64,000 nt of DNA. Origin: Streptomyces sp. Ag109_O5-10. Lineage in GTDB: Bacteria; Actinomycetota; Actinomycetes; Streptomycetales; Streptomycetaceae. The stretch lies in the NCBI RefSeq assembly GCF_900105755.1, contig NZ_FNTQ01000001.1:6944001-7008000 (forward strand), written 5' to 3'. The first letter of the stretch is position 1; each line of letters begins with the position of its first letter. Positions 28,633 through 37,830 of the stretch are shown one piece after another. The translations under genes and the position numbers were made by a program. Below the pieces are notes generated by a model that saw only the letters and a program-made list of their open reading frames with translations, was not told the origin of the DNA and made no database searches.

Positions 28633-30294
28633 CTACACCGGGTCGTACGTCCGCTCCACCTTCTGTGTGCCCGTGCGGGTGCGGTACGAGCGCTCCCAGG
28701 ACGAGGTGGCGTCGGCCTTCGTCTTGTCGGAGAGGACGTAGTAGTCCATCTGCGCTCGCGCGGCCGTGATGTCGAGGACGCCGTAGCCGTGCCGGTCGGT
28801 GTCGACCCAGTGCACGTGGCGGTTGGCCAGCTGGATGACCGGGGCGGCGGCGGTGGAGACGACGCCGGGGGAGACCTTGAGGATGTCGTCGAGGTTGTCG
28901 GAGGTCACCGAGGTGACCACGAACTCGGTGGCGGCCGAGGCGGACAGCGGGTAGGTCCCGGCGTCCACGGGCACGTCGTTGGCCCAGGCCATGTGGATGT
29001 CGCCGGTGAGGAACACCGTGTTGGTGATCGCGTTGGAGCGCAGGTGGGCCAGCAGCTCGCGGCGGTCGTCGGTGTAGCCGTCCCACTGGTCGGTGTTGAG
29101 GGCGAGGCCGTCCTGGGGCAGGCCGAGCAGCTTGGCGAGGGGCTTGAACAGGTCGGCGGAGAGCGAGCCGATGACGAACGGCGAGATCATCACCGAGTTG
29201 CCGACCAGCCGCCAGGTGGTGTCGGAGGCCTTCAGGCCGGCCTTGAGCCAGTCGAGCTGGGCGCGGCCGGTGATCGTGCGGTCCGGGTCGTCGACCGAGC
29301 CGCTGCCCGTGGACACCTGCTGGGAGCGGAAGGAGCGCAGGTCGAGGAGGGAGAGGTCGGCGAGCTTGCCGAAGCGCAGCCGGCGGTAGGTGGTGCCGGC
29401 GATGGCCGGGCGGACCGGCATCCACTCGAAGTAGGCCTGCTTGGCGGCGGCCTGACGGGCCGTCCAAGAGCCTTCGGTGCCCTCGGTGTGGTTCTCGGCA
29501 CCGCCGGACCAGGAGTCGTTGGCGAACTCGTGGTCGTCCCAGATGGCGATGACCGGCGCCTTGGCGTGCAGGGCCTGGAGGTCGGTGTCGGTCTTGTACT
29601 TGCCGTGTCGTATGCGGTAGTCGGCGAGCGTGATGATCTCGTGGGTGGGCGCGTGCTGCCGGACCACGGTGTCGCGGGTGCCGTACTCGCCGGTGCCGTA
29701 CTCGTAGATGTAGTCGCCGAGGTGCAGCCAGGCGTCGAGGTCGCTCCGCGCGGCCAGGTGCCGGTAGGAGGCGAAGTAGCCGGCCTCCCAGTTGGCGCAG
29801 GAGACCACGCCGAAGCGCAGACCGGAGACGGTGGCGTCGGTGGCGGGCGCGGTACGGGTGCGCGCCACCGGGGAGTCCGTGGGGCCGGCCGAGAAGCGGA
29901 ACCAGTAGTCGGTGGCGGGGGCCAGGCCGCGGATGTCCGCCTTGACGGTGTGGTCGGAGGCGGCGGTCGCGGTGACGGAGCCCTTGGAGACGACGTTCGT
30001 CAGCGCCTTGTCGGTGGCGACCACCCAGCTGACCTCGGTGTCCGGGCCGATCCCGGAGCCCGGCGTCGCGTCGGCGGCCGGCGTCACCCGGGTCCACAGC
30101 AGGATGCCGTCGGGCAGCGGGTCGCCGGAGGCGACACCGTGCAGGAAGGCGGGCGCGTCCGAGGCGGCCCGGGCCGGCAGCGCGGCGGCCAGCGGTGCGG
30201 CCAGGACAGCGGTCGCCGCCGCGGCCTTGACGACCGTACGGCGGCGGGGAGTAAGCGAGTTGGAGCCCTCGTCGGCTCTGTAACGACTGGTCAT
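28633..30294 (-). CDS. phoD: PhoD-type alkaline phosphatase, Tat-exported
   Basis: Secreted phosphodiesterase/monoesterase of 553 aa. The N-terminus has a twin-arginine signal (RRRTVVKAA, residues 17-25), a hydrophobic core and an Ala-x-Ala cleavage site near residue 44. A Fibronectin-like PhoD N domain precedes the calcium/iron phosphatase domain with HLGDYIYEYG, IWDDHEFANDSW and TGDIHMAW. PhoD enzymes scavenge phosphate from organic esters and are PhoP-controlled in streptomycetes, but I could not find a convincing PHO box in the 106 bases upstream. Confidence 0.93.
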   Translation of the reverse strand: MTSRYRADEGSNSLTPRRRTVVKAAAATAVLAAPLAAALPARAASDAPAFLHGVASGDPLPDGILLWTRVTPAADATPGSGIGPDTEVSWVVATDKALTNVVSKGSVTATAASDHTVKADIRGLAPATDYWFRFSAGPTDSPVARTRTAPATDATVSGLRFGVVSCANWEAGYFASYRHLAARSDLDAWLHLGDYIYEYGTGEYGTRDTVVRQHAPTHEIITLADYRIRHGKYKTDTDLQALHAKAPVIAIWDDHEFANDSWSGGAENHTEGTEGSWTARQAAAKQAYFEWMPVRPAIAGTTYRRLRFGKLADLSLLDLRSFRSQQVSTGSGSVDDPDRTITGRAQLDWLKAGLKASDTTWRLVGNSVMISPFVIGSLSADLFKPLAKLLGLPQDGLALNTDQWDGYTDDRRELLAHLRSNAITNTVFLTGDIHMAWANDVPVDAGTYPLSASAATEFVVTSVTSDNLDDILKVSPGVVSTAAAPVIQLANRHVHWVDTDRHGYGVLDITAARAQMDYYVLSDKTKADATSSWERSYRTRTGTQKVERTYDPV

Positions 30295-30324
30295 GAAGGA
30301 CCAGGTTACTGACGGGTATTAACG

Positions 30325-30357
30325 AGAGCGGGCGAACCGGTGAAGTTCGCCCGCTCT
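30325..30357 (-). terminator. Hairpin after the DsbA-like gene
   Basis: A perfect 13-base inverted repeat (30325-30337 against 30345-30357), loop 7. It lies 44 bases beyond the stop of the DsbA-like gene on the minus strand and just upstream of phoD. There is no long T run, so it may be a weak terminator or an mRNA stabiliser. Confidence 0.6.
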
Positions 30358-30400
30358 TCTTCTCGTGGTCGCCGGCCGAGGCGCGCGGCCGGTCGTCGGG

Positions 30401-31210
30401 TCAGGCCTTGAGGGCCTCGCCCACCACCTTGTCGAAGTCGGCGACCGTCAGGAGCGGGGAGCCGCCGTTGAGCTGCTTGCCGTCCATGACGAAGCCGGGC
30501 GTGCCGGTCACGCCGTCCTTGTTGTCGTCGAACTGCTTCGACATGGCCATCGCCCAGGCGTCGTAGGTGCCCTTCTTGACGGCGTCCTGGAACTTCGTGT
30601 TGTCCTTCAGCGCGGGCACGGTCTGGGCGACCTTGATGAGGTAGCTGTCGTCCTTGAACTTGTCGGTCGTCTCGTCCGGGTGCCACTTCGTCGAGTACAG
30701 CGCGGTCTTGTAGTCGAGGAAGGCCTGGTCGCTGACGTTCAGCGCCGCGCCCAGGGCGCTCAGGGCGTTCTTGGAGCCCTCGCCGTTGTCCTTGTTGTCG
30801 ATGAACGTGGCGCCGACGTACTGGAACTTGAACTCGCCGTCGGCGACGTCCTTCTTGAAGGTGTCACCGACGGTCTGCTCGAACTGGGCGCACACCGGGC
30901 AGCGCGGGTCCTCGTAGACCTTGAGGGTCTTCTTGGCGGTGGACTTGCCGATGACGACGGTGGTGCCGTCCGGGCCCGTCGTGTTGGCCGGGGCGACGAC
31001 CTTCTCGTCCTTCACGGCCTCCCAGTGGCTGGGCTTGTTGGCCTGGACGACGGCGTAGCCTATGCCGCCCGCCGCGGCCAGCACGGCCACGACCGAGCAG
31101 GCCACGATGAGCTGCCGCCTGACCTTGGCGCGCTTGGCCTGCTTCTCGCGCTCGATGCGCAGCCGCTCCCGGGCCGCGTTCTTGGCAGCTGCGCTGTTCC
31201 GCTTGCTCAT
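30401..31210 (-). CDS. DsbA-family thioredoxin-domain protein, membrane-anchored
   Basis: Protein of 269 aa. A basic cytoplasmic N-terminus (RERLRIEREKQAKRAK) precedes one membrane helix (about residues 33-54) and an extracytoplasmic thioredoxin fold. The redox centre is EDPRCPVCAQFE (CPVC, near residue 100), and the cis-Pro loop is GVTGTPGFVMDG. A thiol-disulfide role in the cell envelope is likely. ATG 31210 has GGAGAT 8 bases upstream; the open frame beyond it is translated from the 9-base repeats and is not coding. A paralogue is at 61159-61935. Confidence 0.9.
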   Translation of the reverse strand: MSKRNSAAAKNAARERLRIEREKQAKRAKVRRQLIVACSVVAVLAAAGGIGYAVVQANKPSHWEAVKDEKVVAPANTTGPDGTTVVIGKSTAKKTLKVYEDPRCPVCAQFEQTVGDTFKKDVADGEFKFQYVGATFIDNKDNGEGSKNALSALGAALNVSDQAFLDYKTALYSTKWHPDETTDKFKDDSYLIKVAQTVPALKDNTKFQDAVKKGTYDAWAMAMSKQFDDNKDGVTGTPGFVMDGKQLNGGSPLLTVADFDKVVGEALKA

Positions 31211-31272
31211 GTTGGTGATCTCCATAGGGGACGCGCACATGTCGTACGCGGGATACGTGTGGGGGACTCGTC

Positions 31273-31362
31273 GTGCTCGGAGAACTCGGAGAACTCGGAG
31301 AACTCGGAGAACTCGGAGAACATGGCGAACTCGGAGAACTCGGAGAACTCGGAGTGCTCGGA
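31273..31362. repeat. Ten-unit tandem 9-base repeat (GAACTCGGA)
   Basis: Seven perfect GAACTCGGA units, one variant GAACATGGC (31318-31326) and a flanking GTGCTCGGA at each end, exactly 90 bases. It lies 63-152 bases upstream of the DsbA-like start, in its likely leader or promoter, and 29 bases past the end of the membrane-protein gene. Confidence 0.95.
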
Positions 31363-31391
31363 CGAGGGGCGTGCTCGGGCGGGCGGGGCGC

Positions 31392-32084
31392 TCAGGCGAA
31401 GGGCAGGGCGAGCGCCCCGGAGCGCGGCGGCCCGCGCCGTCCCAGGGAGTGTGCGAGGAGCAGGTCGCGGACCGCGGCGGGACGGGGTGCCGGGCGGGGC
31501 AGCCGTCGTGCCGGGGCCGGCCGGGCGGTGCCCGCGGCGGCCGCGAGGAGCAGCGGGCGGAAGGTGGTGGCGGCGACGGCGCGCAGCAGCTGGGTGAGGG
31601 CACGCTCGCCGCGGCGCAGCCAGGCGGCGGCCAGCAGGCCGACGCCGACGTGCGCGGCGAGCAGCAGCCATGCGGCGGTCGGGTCGGCCTGCGTGAGGGC
31701 CACGGCGGCGCGGGAGCCGCCGGTCATCCGGGCCAGCGGGGTACCGACCGTGCCGCCGTGGCACAGCACGTCGAAGCCGACGGCGCGCAGCGGCCCGGCG
31801 ATGGGACCGCCCGCCCGGCCGTAACAGGCGTGCTGGCCGGTGGTGAAGACCGTGTCGGCGGCCAGCTCCAGCGGGACCAGCAGGGCCGCGATCCGGCCGA
31901 AGCCGCGCTCGCGGCCCGCCAGCGCGTACGCCGTGCCGAACACGCCGGCGGAGACCGCGGCAACCGTCGTGAACGGCAGCGGGGCCCGGGACAGCAGCAC
32001 GTGCGACGCGGTGCTGAGCGTCACGACGAAGGCCGTGAACAGCGCCGCGCGCACGGCTCTGAGCTGGGTCCCGGATATGTCCAT
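31392..32084 (-). CDS. Conserved actinobacterial membrane protein, function unknown
   Basis: Protein of 230 aa that I do not recognise beyond a streptomycete integral membrane protein. About five hydrophobic helices occur in residues 10-175. Short loops hold CYGRAGG and CHGGTV, whose Cys/His residues could bind a metal or be oxidised. The last 50 residues are Arg/Pro/Ala-rich and probably cytoplasmic. It sits upstream of the DsbA-like gene on the same strand, which allows but does not prove a shared envelope role. Confidence 0.7.
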   Translation of the reverse strand: MDISGTQLRAVRAALFTAFVVTLSTASHVLLSRAPLPFTTVAAVSAGVFGTAYALAGRERGFGRIAALLVPLELAADTVFTTGQHACYGRAGGPIAGPLRAVGFDVLCHGGTVGTPLARMTGGSRAAVALTQADPTAAWLLLAAHVGVGLLAAAWLRRGERALTQLLRAVAATTFRPLLLAAAAGTARPAPARRLPRPAPRPAAVRDLLLAHSLGRRGPPRSGALALPFA

Positions 32085-32116
32085 AGCGGTGGAGAGTCTG
32101 TCACGTACTCATGTAG

Positions 32117-32136
32117 GGGGCCCCTAAAAGGGCCCT
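32117..32136 (-). terminator. Possible terminator after the DUF2252 gene
   Basis: Minus strand reads AGGGCCC, a TTTTA loop, then GGGGCCCC, 16 bases past the DUF2252 stop. The arms are themselves palindromic and the stem is short, so function is uncertain. Confidence 0.35.
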
Positions 32137-32151
32137 GAGAATCGGCGAAGG

Positions 32152-33501
32152 TTACAGCCCTGGAATGCGGCCGTTGCGGAACAGGTCGACGAAGATCTGG
32201 TGGTCGGCACGCGCGCGTGCGCCGTAGCTGTGCGCGAACTCGGTGAGCAGGCCCGCGAAACCGTCCTCGTCGGCCGCGATCGCCGCGTCGATGGCCCGCT
32301 CGGTGGAGAAGGGCACCAGGGACTCGCCGGAGGTGTCGTCGGCCGCCGAGTGCATCGACGCCGTGGCCCGGCCGAGGTCCGCGACGACCGCCGCGATCTC
32401 CTCCGGGTCGTCGATGTCGCTCCAGTCCAGGTCCACCGCGTACGGCGACACCTCGGCGACCAGCTGGCCCGCGCCGTCCAGCTCGGTCCAGCCCAGCCAC
32501 GGGTCGGCGTGCGCCTGCAGGGCGCGCTGCGAGATCACCGTGCGGTGGCCCTCGTGCCGGAAGTAGTCCCGGATCGCGGGGTCCGTGACGTGCCGCGAGA
32601 CGGCCGGGGTCTGGGCCTGCTTGATGTAGATCACCACGTCGTTCTCGAGGGCGTCCGTGGCGCCCTCCAGGAGGATGTTGTACGAGGGCAGGCCGGCCGA
32701 GCCGATGCCGATCCCGCGACGGCCCACGACGTCCTTCACGCGGTAGGAGTCCGGACGGGAGAGGGACGACTCGGGGAGGGTCTCGAGGTAGCCGTCGAAG
32801 GCGGCGAGCACCTTGTAGCGGGTGGCCGCGTCCAGCTCGATGGAGCCGCCGCCGGAGGCGAAGCGGCGCTCCCAGTCGCGGATCTCCGTCATCGAGTCCA
32901 GCAGCTCGAAACGGGTCAGCGAGCGGGCCGCGCGCAGCGCACCGAGCAGCGGGCCCTCGGCGCTGTCCAGGGTGAACGGCGGCACCTCGTCGCTCTTGGC
33001 CCCCGTCGCCAGCGCGTGGATGCGCTCGCGGTACGCGTCCGCGTACACCTCGACCAGCTCGGTGATCTGCTCGTCGCTGAGCGCCTTCGCGTACCCGATG
33101 AGCGCGACGGAGGCGGCGAAGCGCTTCAGGTCCCAGGTGAACGGGCCGACGTAGGCCTCGTCGAAGTCGTTGACGTTGAAGACCAGGCGGCCGTTGGAGT
33201 CCATGTACGTGCCGAAGTTCTCCGCGTGCAGGTCGCCGTGGATCCACACGCGCGAGGTGCGCTCGTCCAGGTACGGCCCGGCGTATATGCGCCCGCCGCC
33301 CGGACCGGCGTGGTCGGCGTCCAGGTCGTGGTAGAAGAGCGCGGCCGTGCCCCGGTAGAAGGCGAAGGCCGAGGCCGCCATCTTCCGGAACTTCACGCGG
33401 AACGCGGCCGGGTCGGCGGCCAGGAGCTCGCCGAAGGCGGTGTCGAAGACGGCGAGGATCTCCTCGCCGCGCTGCTCGCCGTTGAGCTGGGGGACCGACA
33501 T
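32152..33501 (-). CDS. DUF2252 family protein (aminoglycoside-phosphotransferase-like fold)
   Basis: Protein of 449 aa. Kinase-like motifs are visible: RVWIHGDLHAENFGT, analogous to the catalytic HxDxxxxN loop, followed by NVNDFDEAYVGPF, analogous to the metal-binding Asp motif. Family function is unknown; a small-molecule kinase is an inference from the fold. ATG 33501 is chosen because AGGAGG lies about 10 bases upstream and the N-terminus MSVPQLNGEQRGEEIL suits the family; in-frame ATGs at 33537 and 33564 lack such a site. Divergent from dnaE. Confidence 0.88.
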   Translation of the reverse strand: MSVPQLNGEQRGEEILAVFDTAFGELLAADPAAFRVKFRKMAASAFAFYRGTAALFYHDLDADHAGPGGGRIYAGPYLDERTSRVWIHGDLHAENFGTYMDSNGRLVFNVNDFDEAYVGPFTWDLKRFAASVALIGYAKALSDEQITELVEVYADAYRERIHALATGAKSDEVPPFTLDSAEGPLLGALRAARSLTRFELLDSMTEIRDWERRFASGGGSIELDAATRYKVLAAFDGYLETLPESSLSRPDSYRVKDVVGRRGIGIGSAGLPSYNILLEGATDALENDVVIYIKQAQTPAVSRHVTDPAIRDYFRHEGHRTVISQRALQAHADPWLGWTELDGAGQLVAEVSPYAVDLDWSDIDDPEEIAAVVADLGRATASMHSAADDTSGESLVPFSTERAIDAAIAADEDGFAGLLTEFAHSYGARARADHQIFVDLFRNGRIPGL

Positions 33502-33777
33502 CGCTGGGTGCCTCCTGGTGCGTGTGGTGCCTGACATGTGGCGCGGATCTCTCGCCCGGACCAACGTGCGAAGGTCCCCGGGAGTGCCCGCTTTCTCGCC
33601 ATGAAGGTACGCGGGGCAGCCCGCCGGGTGTCAGTGCCGAGGCATAGGATTCCGCTGTCCCGCCAGACTGTCCGCAGCCGGTCGGAAGATCGTCGACGCC
33701 TGCCCACCCGTCACCCGACCACCGCCCCTCAACGAGGCGCTTCGCGCCGCACCTGATTCAATTCGGAGGCCGAAACC

Positions 33778-36700
33778 GTGTCAAAGCCGCCCTTCACGCA
33801 CCTGCACGTCCACACCCAGTACTCGCTCCTGGACGGTGCCGCGCGGCTCAAGGACATGTTCAACGCCTGCAACGAGATGGGCATGACCCACATCGCCATG
33901 TCCGACCACGGCAACCTGCACGGGGCGTACGACTTCTTCCACTCCGCGAAGAAGGCCGGGGTCACCCCGATCATCGGCATCGAGGCGTACGTCGCCCCCG
34001 AGTCCCGGCGCAACAAGCGCAAGATCCAGTGGGGCCAGCCGCACCAGAAGCGGGACGACGTCTCCGGTTCCGGCGGTTACACCCACAAGACGATGTGGGC
34101 CGTGAACAACACGGGGCTGCACAATCTCTTCCGGCTCTCCTCGGACGCGTACGCCGAGGGCTGGCTGCAGAAGTGGCCCCGGATGGACAAGGAGACGATC
34201 TCCCAGTGGTCGGAGGGGATCGTGGCCTCCACCGGCTGCCCCTCCGGCGAACTCCAGACCCGGCTGCGCCTCGGCCAGTACGACGAGGCGCTTAAGGCGG
34301 CCGCCGACTACCAGGACATCTTCGGCAAGGACCGCTACTTCCTGGAGCTGATGGACCACGGCATCGAGATCGAGCACCGGGTCCGCGACGGCCTCCTGGA
34401 GATCGGCAAGAAGCTCGGCATCCCGCCGCTGGTGACGAACGACTCGCACTACACGTACGCGCACGAGGCGGCCGCCCACGACGCCCTGCTGTGCATCCAG
34501 ACCGGCAAGAACCTCTCCGACCCGGACCGCTTCAAGTTCGACGGCACCGGCTACTACCTGAAGTCCACGGACGAGATGTACGCCGTCGACTCCTCGGACG
34601 CCTGGCAGGAGGGCTGCGCCAACACCCTCCTGATCGCCGAGATGGTCGACACCACCGGCATGTTCGAGAAGCGCGACCTCATGCCGAAGTTCGACATCCC
34701 CGACGGCTACACCGAGGTCACCTGGTTCAAGGAGGAGGTCCGCCGGGGCATGGAGCGCCGCTTCCCCGGCGGCATCCCCGAGGACCGCCAGAAGCAGGCC
34801 GACTACGAGATGGACGTCATCATCCAGATGGGGTTCCCCGGCTACTTCCTCGTGGTCGCCGACTTCATCATGTGGGCGAAGAACAACGGCATCGCGGTCG
34901 GCCCCGGCCGAGGCTCCGCGGCCGGCTCGATCGTCGCCTACGCCATGGGCATCACCGACCTCGACCCGATCCCGCACGGCCTGATCTTCGAGCGGTTCCT
35001 CAACCCCGAGCGCGTCTCCATGCCCGACGTCGACATCGACTTCGACGAGCGCCGGCGCGTCGAGGTGATCAGGTACGTGACCGAGAAGTACGGCGCCGAC
35101 AAGGTCGCCATGATCGGCACCTACGGCAAGATCAAGGCGAAGAACGCCATCAAGGACTCCGCGCGCGTGCTGGGCTACCCGTACGCGATGGGCGACCGCC
35201 TCACCAAGGCGATGCCCGCCGACGTCCTCGGCAAGGGCATCGACCTGGACGGCATCACCAACCCCTCGCACCCGCGGTACAACGAGGCCGGCGAGATCCG
35301 CGGGATGTACGAGAACGAGCCGGACGTGAAGAAGGTCATCGACACCGCCAAGGGCGTCGAGGGCCTGGTGCGGCAGATGGGTGTGCACGCGGCCGGCGTG
35401 ATCATGTCCAGTGAGCCCATCGTCGATCACGCCCCGATCTGGGTGCGGCACACGGACGGCGTGACCATCACGCAGTGGGACTACCCGCAGTGCGAGTCGC
35501 TCGGCCTGCTGAAGATGGACTTCCTCGGCCTGCGCAACCTGACGATCATGGACGACGCCGTCAAGATGGTGAAGTCCAACAAGGGCATCGACCTCGACCT
35601 GCTGTCGCTGCCGCTCGACGACCCGAAGACCTTCGAACTCCTCCAGCGCGGCGACACCCTGGGCGTCTTCCAGTTCGACGGCGGCCCCATGCGCTCGCTG
35701 CTGCGCCTGATGAAGCCCGACAACTTCGAAGACATCTCCGCCGTGTCGGCGCTCTACCGTCCCGGCCCGATGGGCATGGACTCGCACACCAACTACGCGC
35801 TGCGCAAGAACAAGCTCCAGGAGATCACCCCGATCCACAAGGAGCTCGAGAAGCCCCTCGAAGAGGTCCTCGCGGTCACCTACGGTCTGATCGTCTACCA
35901 GGAGCAGGTGCAGAAGGCCGCGCAGATCATCGCCGGCTACTCGCTCGGCGAGGCCGACATCCTCCGGCGCGTGATGGGCAAGAAGAAGCCCGACGAACTG
36001 GCCAAGAACTTCACCATCTTCCAGGCCGGTGCCCGGAAGAACGGCTACAGCGACGAGGCGATCCAGGCCCTGTGGGACGTGCTGGTCCCGTTCGCCGGCT
36101 ACGCCTTCAACAAGGCGCACTCCGCCGCGTACGGCCTGGTCTCGTACTGGACCGCCTACCTCAAGGCGAACCACCCCGCCGAGTACATGGCCGGACTGCT
36201 CACCTCGGTCAAGGACGACAAGGACAAGTCGGCCGTCTACCTCAACGAGTGCCGGCGCATGGGCATCAAGGTCCTGCCGCCGAACGTCAACGAGTCGGTG
36301 CACAACTTCGCCGCGCAGGGCGACGACGTGATCCTCTTCGGCCTCGAAGCCGTCCGCAACGTCGGTACGAACGTGGTCGAGTCGATCATCAGGAGCCGCA
36401 AGGCCAAGGGCAAGTACAACTCCTTCCCCGACTACCTCGACAAGGTCGAGGCGGTCGCCTGCAACAAGCGCACCACGGAGTCGCTGATCAAGGCGGGTGC
36501 CTTCGACGCCCTGGGGCACACCCGCAAGGGCCTCACCGCGCACTTCGACTCGATGATCGACAACGTGGTCGCGGTCAAGCGCAAGGAGGCCGAGGGCCAG
36601 TTCGACCTCTTCGGCGGGATGGGCGAGGAGGAGAGCGACGAACCCGGCTTCGGTCTGGACGTCGAGTTCACCACCGAGGAGTGGGACAAGACCTATCTGC

Positions 36701-37317
36701 TCGCCCAGGAGCGGGAGATGCTCGGTCTGTACGTCTCCGACCACCCGCTCTTCGGCCTGGAGCACGTGCTCTCGGACAAGGCCGACGCGGGTATCGCCCA
36801 GCTCACCGGCGGCGAGCACGCGGACGGCGCGGTGGTCACCATCGGCGGGATCATCTCCGGCCTGCAGCGCAAGATGACCAAGCAGGGCAACGCCTGGGCG
36901 ATCGCCACCGTGGAGGACCTGGCGGGCTCCATCGAGTGCATGTTCTTCCCGGCGAGCTACCAGCTCATCTCGACCCAACTCGTCGAGGACGCGGTGGTGT
37001 TCGTCAAGGGCCGCCTCGACAAGCGCGAGGACGTGCCCCGGCTGGTGGGAATGGAGCTGACCGTCCCTGACCTTTCCAACGCCGGCACCAACGCGCCCGT
37101 GATCCTCACCATCCCGGCCACCCGGGTCACCCCGCCGATGGTCAGCCGCCTCGGCGAGATCCTCAGCCACCACAAGGGCGACAGCGAGGTCCGGATCAAG
37201 CTCCAGGGCCCGACCAGGACGACCGTGCTGCGTCTGGACCGGCACCGGGTGAAGCCGGACCCGGCGCTCTTCGGCGACCTCAAGGTGCTGCTCGGCCCGT
37301 CCTGCCTGGCCGGATAG
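33778..37317 (+). CDS. dnaE: DNA polymerase III alpha subunit
   Basis: Replicative polymerase of 1179 aa (DnaE1 type). The N-terminal PHP domain starts with HLHVHTQYSLLDG (residues 6-18). The palm catalytic Asp residues are in PDVDIDFDERRR (about 417-428). The tandem HhH region and PFAGYAFNKAHSAAYG (near 774) follow. An OB domain lies near residue 1020, then a C-terminal tail. GTG start with CGGAGG 8 bases upstream. The 276-base gap before it holds divergent promoters, including a good TAGGAT hexamer near 33647, and no gene. A strong terminator follows. Confidence 0.98.
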   Translation: MSKPPFTHLHVHTQYSLLDGAARLKDMFNACNEMGMTHIAMSDHGNLHGAYDFFHSAKKAGVTPIIGIEAYVAPESRRNKRKIQWGQPHQKRDDVSGSGGYTHKTMWAVNNTGLHNLFRLSSDAYAEGWLQKWPRMDKETISQWSEGIVASTGCPSGELQTRLRLGQYDEALKAAADYQDIFGKDRYFLELMDHGIEIEHRVRDGLLEIGKKLGIPPLVTNDSHYTYAHEAAAHDALLCIQTGKNLSDPDRFKFDGTGYYLKSTDEMYAVDSSDAWQEGCANTLLIAEMVDTTGMFEKRDLMPKFDIPDGYTEVTWFKEEVRRGMERRFPGGIPEDRQKQADYEMDVIIQMGFPGYFLVVADFIMWAKNNGIAVGPGRGSAAGSIVAYAMGITDLDPIPHGLIFERFLNPERVSMPDVDIDFDERRRVEVIRYVTEKYGADKVAMIGTYGKIKAKNAIKDSARVLGYPYAMGDRLTKAMPADVLGKGIDLDGITNPSHPRYNEAGEIRGMYENEPDVKKVIDTAKGVEGLVRQMGVHAAGVIMSSEPIVDHAPIWVRHTDGVTITQWDYPQCESLGLLKMDFLGLRNLTIMDDAVKMVKSNKGIDLDLLSLPLDDPKTFELLQRGDTLGVFQFDGGPMRSLLRLMKPDNFEDISAVSALYRPGPMGMDSHTNYALRKNKLQEITPIHKELEKPLEEVLAVTYGLIVYQEQVQKAAQIIAGYSLGEADILRRVMGKKKPDELAKNFTIFQAGARKNGYSDEAIQALWDVLVPFAGYAFNKAHSAAYGLVSYWTAYLKANHPAEYMAGLLTSVKDDKDKSAVYLNECRRMGIKVLPPNVNESVHNFAAQGDDVILFGLEAVRNVGTNVVESIIRSRKAKGKYNSFPDYLDKVEAVACNKRTTESLIKAGAFDALGHTRKGLTAHFDSMIDNVVAVKRKEAEGQFDLFGGMGEEESDEPGFGLDVEFTTEEWDKTYLLAQEREMLGLYVSDHPLFGLEHVLSDKADAGIAQLTGGEHADGAVVTIGGIISGLQRKMTKQGNAWAIATVEDLAGSIECMFFPASYQLISTQLVEDAVVFVKGRLDKREDVPRLVGMELTVPDLSNAGTNAPVILTIPATRVTPPMVSRLGEILSHHKGDSEVRIKLQGPTRTTVLRLDRHRVKPDPALFGDLKVLLGPSCLAG

Positions 37318-37355
37318 GCACCGGCTCCCGGCCCGCCGGCCGGTACGCACGCGGA

Positions 37356-37384
37356 AGGGGCGCACCCGCAACGGGTGCGCCCCT
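37356..37384. terminator. Bidirectional terminator between dnaE and the 59-aa gene
   Basis: A perfect 13-base stem with a 3-base loop (37356-37368 against 37372-37384), with further outer pairing GCACGC/GCGTGC. It lies 39 bases after dnaE and 47 bases after the convergent small gene. Confidence 0.8.
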
Positions 37385-37430
37385 CCTGCGTGCCTGGGCC
37401 TCAACAGCCCGGGGGGACCTGGGCGGTCGC

Positions 37431-37610
37431 TCAGTTGTGGCCGAAGCTCTTCTGCTTCTTGCGGGCGACGTCCGCCGGGCTGCCCTGGATGTGCGACACC
37501 GGCGAGTCGTGGGACTCGCCCGACGTACGCTGCCCGTGCTGCTCGTGGGTCTGCTCGCTCTGCGGGGTGCGGTTCTGGGAGCCACCCTTGCGGTTCTTGT
37601 TCTTGGCCAT
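37431..37610 (-). CDS. Small hydrophilic protein, 59 aa, function unknown
   Basis: A short gene encoding a Lys/Gln/His/Ser-rich, probably disordered peptide that begins MAKNKNRKGG and ends KKQKSFGHN. ATG start with GGAGG 8 bases upstream and no overlap with other genes. Codon third positions are GC as in real genes here. Similar small basic proteins are common in streptomycetes, some spore-associated, but no function is claimed. Confidence 0.75.
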   Translation of the reverse strand: MAKNKNRKGGSQNRTPQSEQTHEQHGQRTSGESHDSPVSHIQGSPADVARKKQKSFGHN

Positions 37611-37830
37611 GGTGATCTGCCTCCTGTGGGGGATCTAGGGGCCGAATTCAGATTCACATATGCTGACAACAGACGCATTTCGGGCAATTACCGTCCGTAA
37701 CAGGGTTTGTCGGAGAGCAAGGGCCCGAAACGCCACGCCGAAGATCGAGTTCGGGCCGTTAACCCCCGCGTGGTCGGGCAGACTCGAAGGAAGCCCCGAA
37801 AGCAAACCTCCCGGAAAGAGGGTGAGTCGC

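Noticed and set aside
30295..30400. PHO box upstream of phoD
   Set aside because: A TTCACC followed by TTCGCC is present, but the spacing is 9 rather than 11 bases and it lies inside the terminator hairpin of the preceding gene.
31207..31764. Open frame with SEF repeats through the 9-base array
   Set aside because: It arises from the repeat and overlaps the antisense/other frame of a better-supported membrane protein gene.
33781..37404. A 1207-codon open frame on the minus strand across dnaE
   Set aside because: It mirrors dnaE, whose motifs are unambiguous; long antisense frames are usual in DNA of this GC content. Its peptide is Val/Gly/Asp/His-rich nonsense with no family motif.
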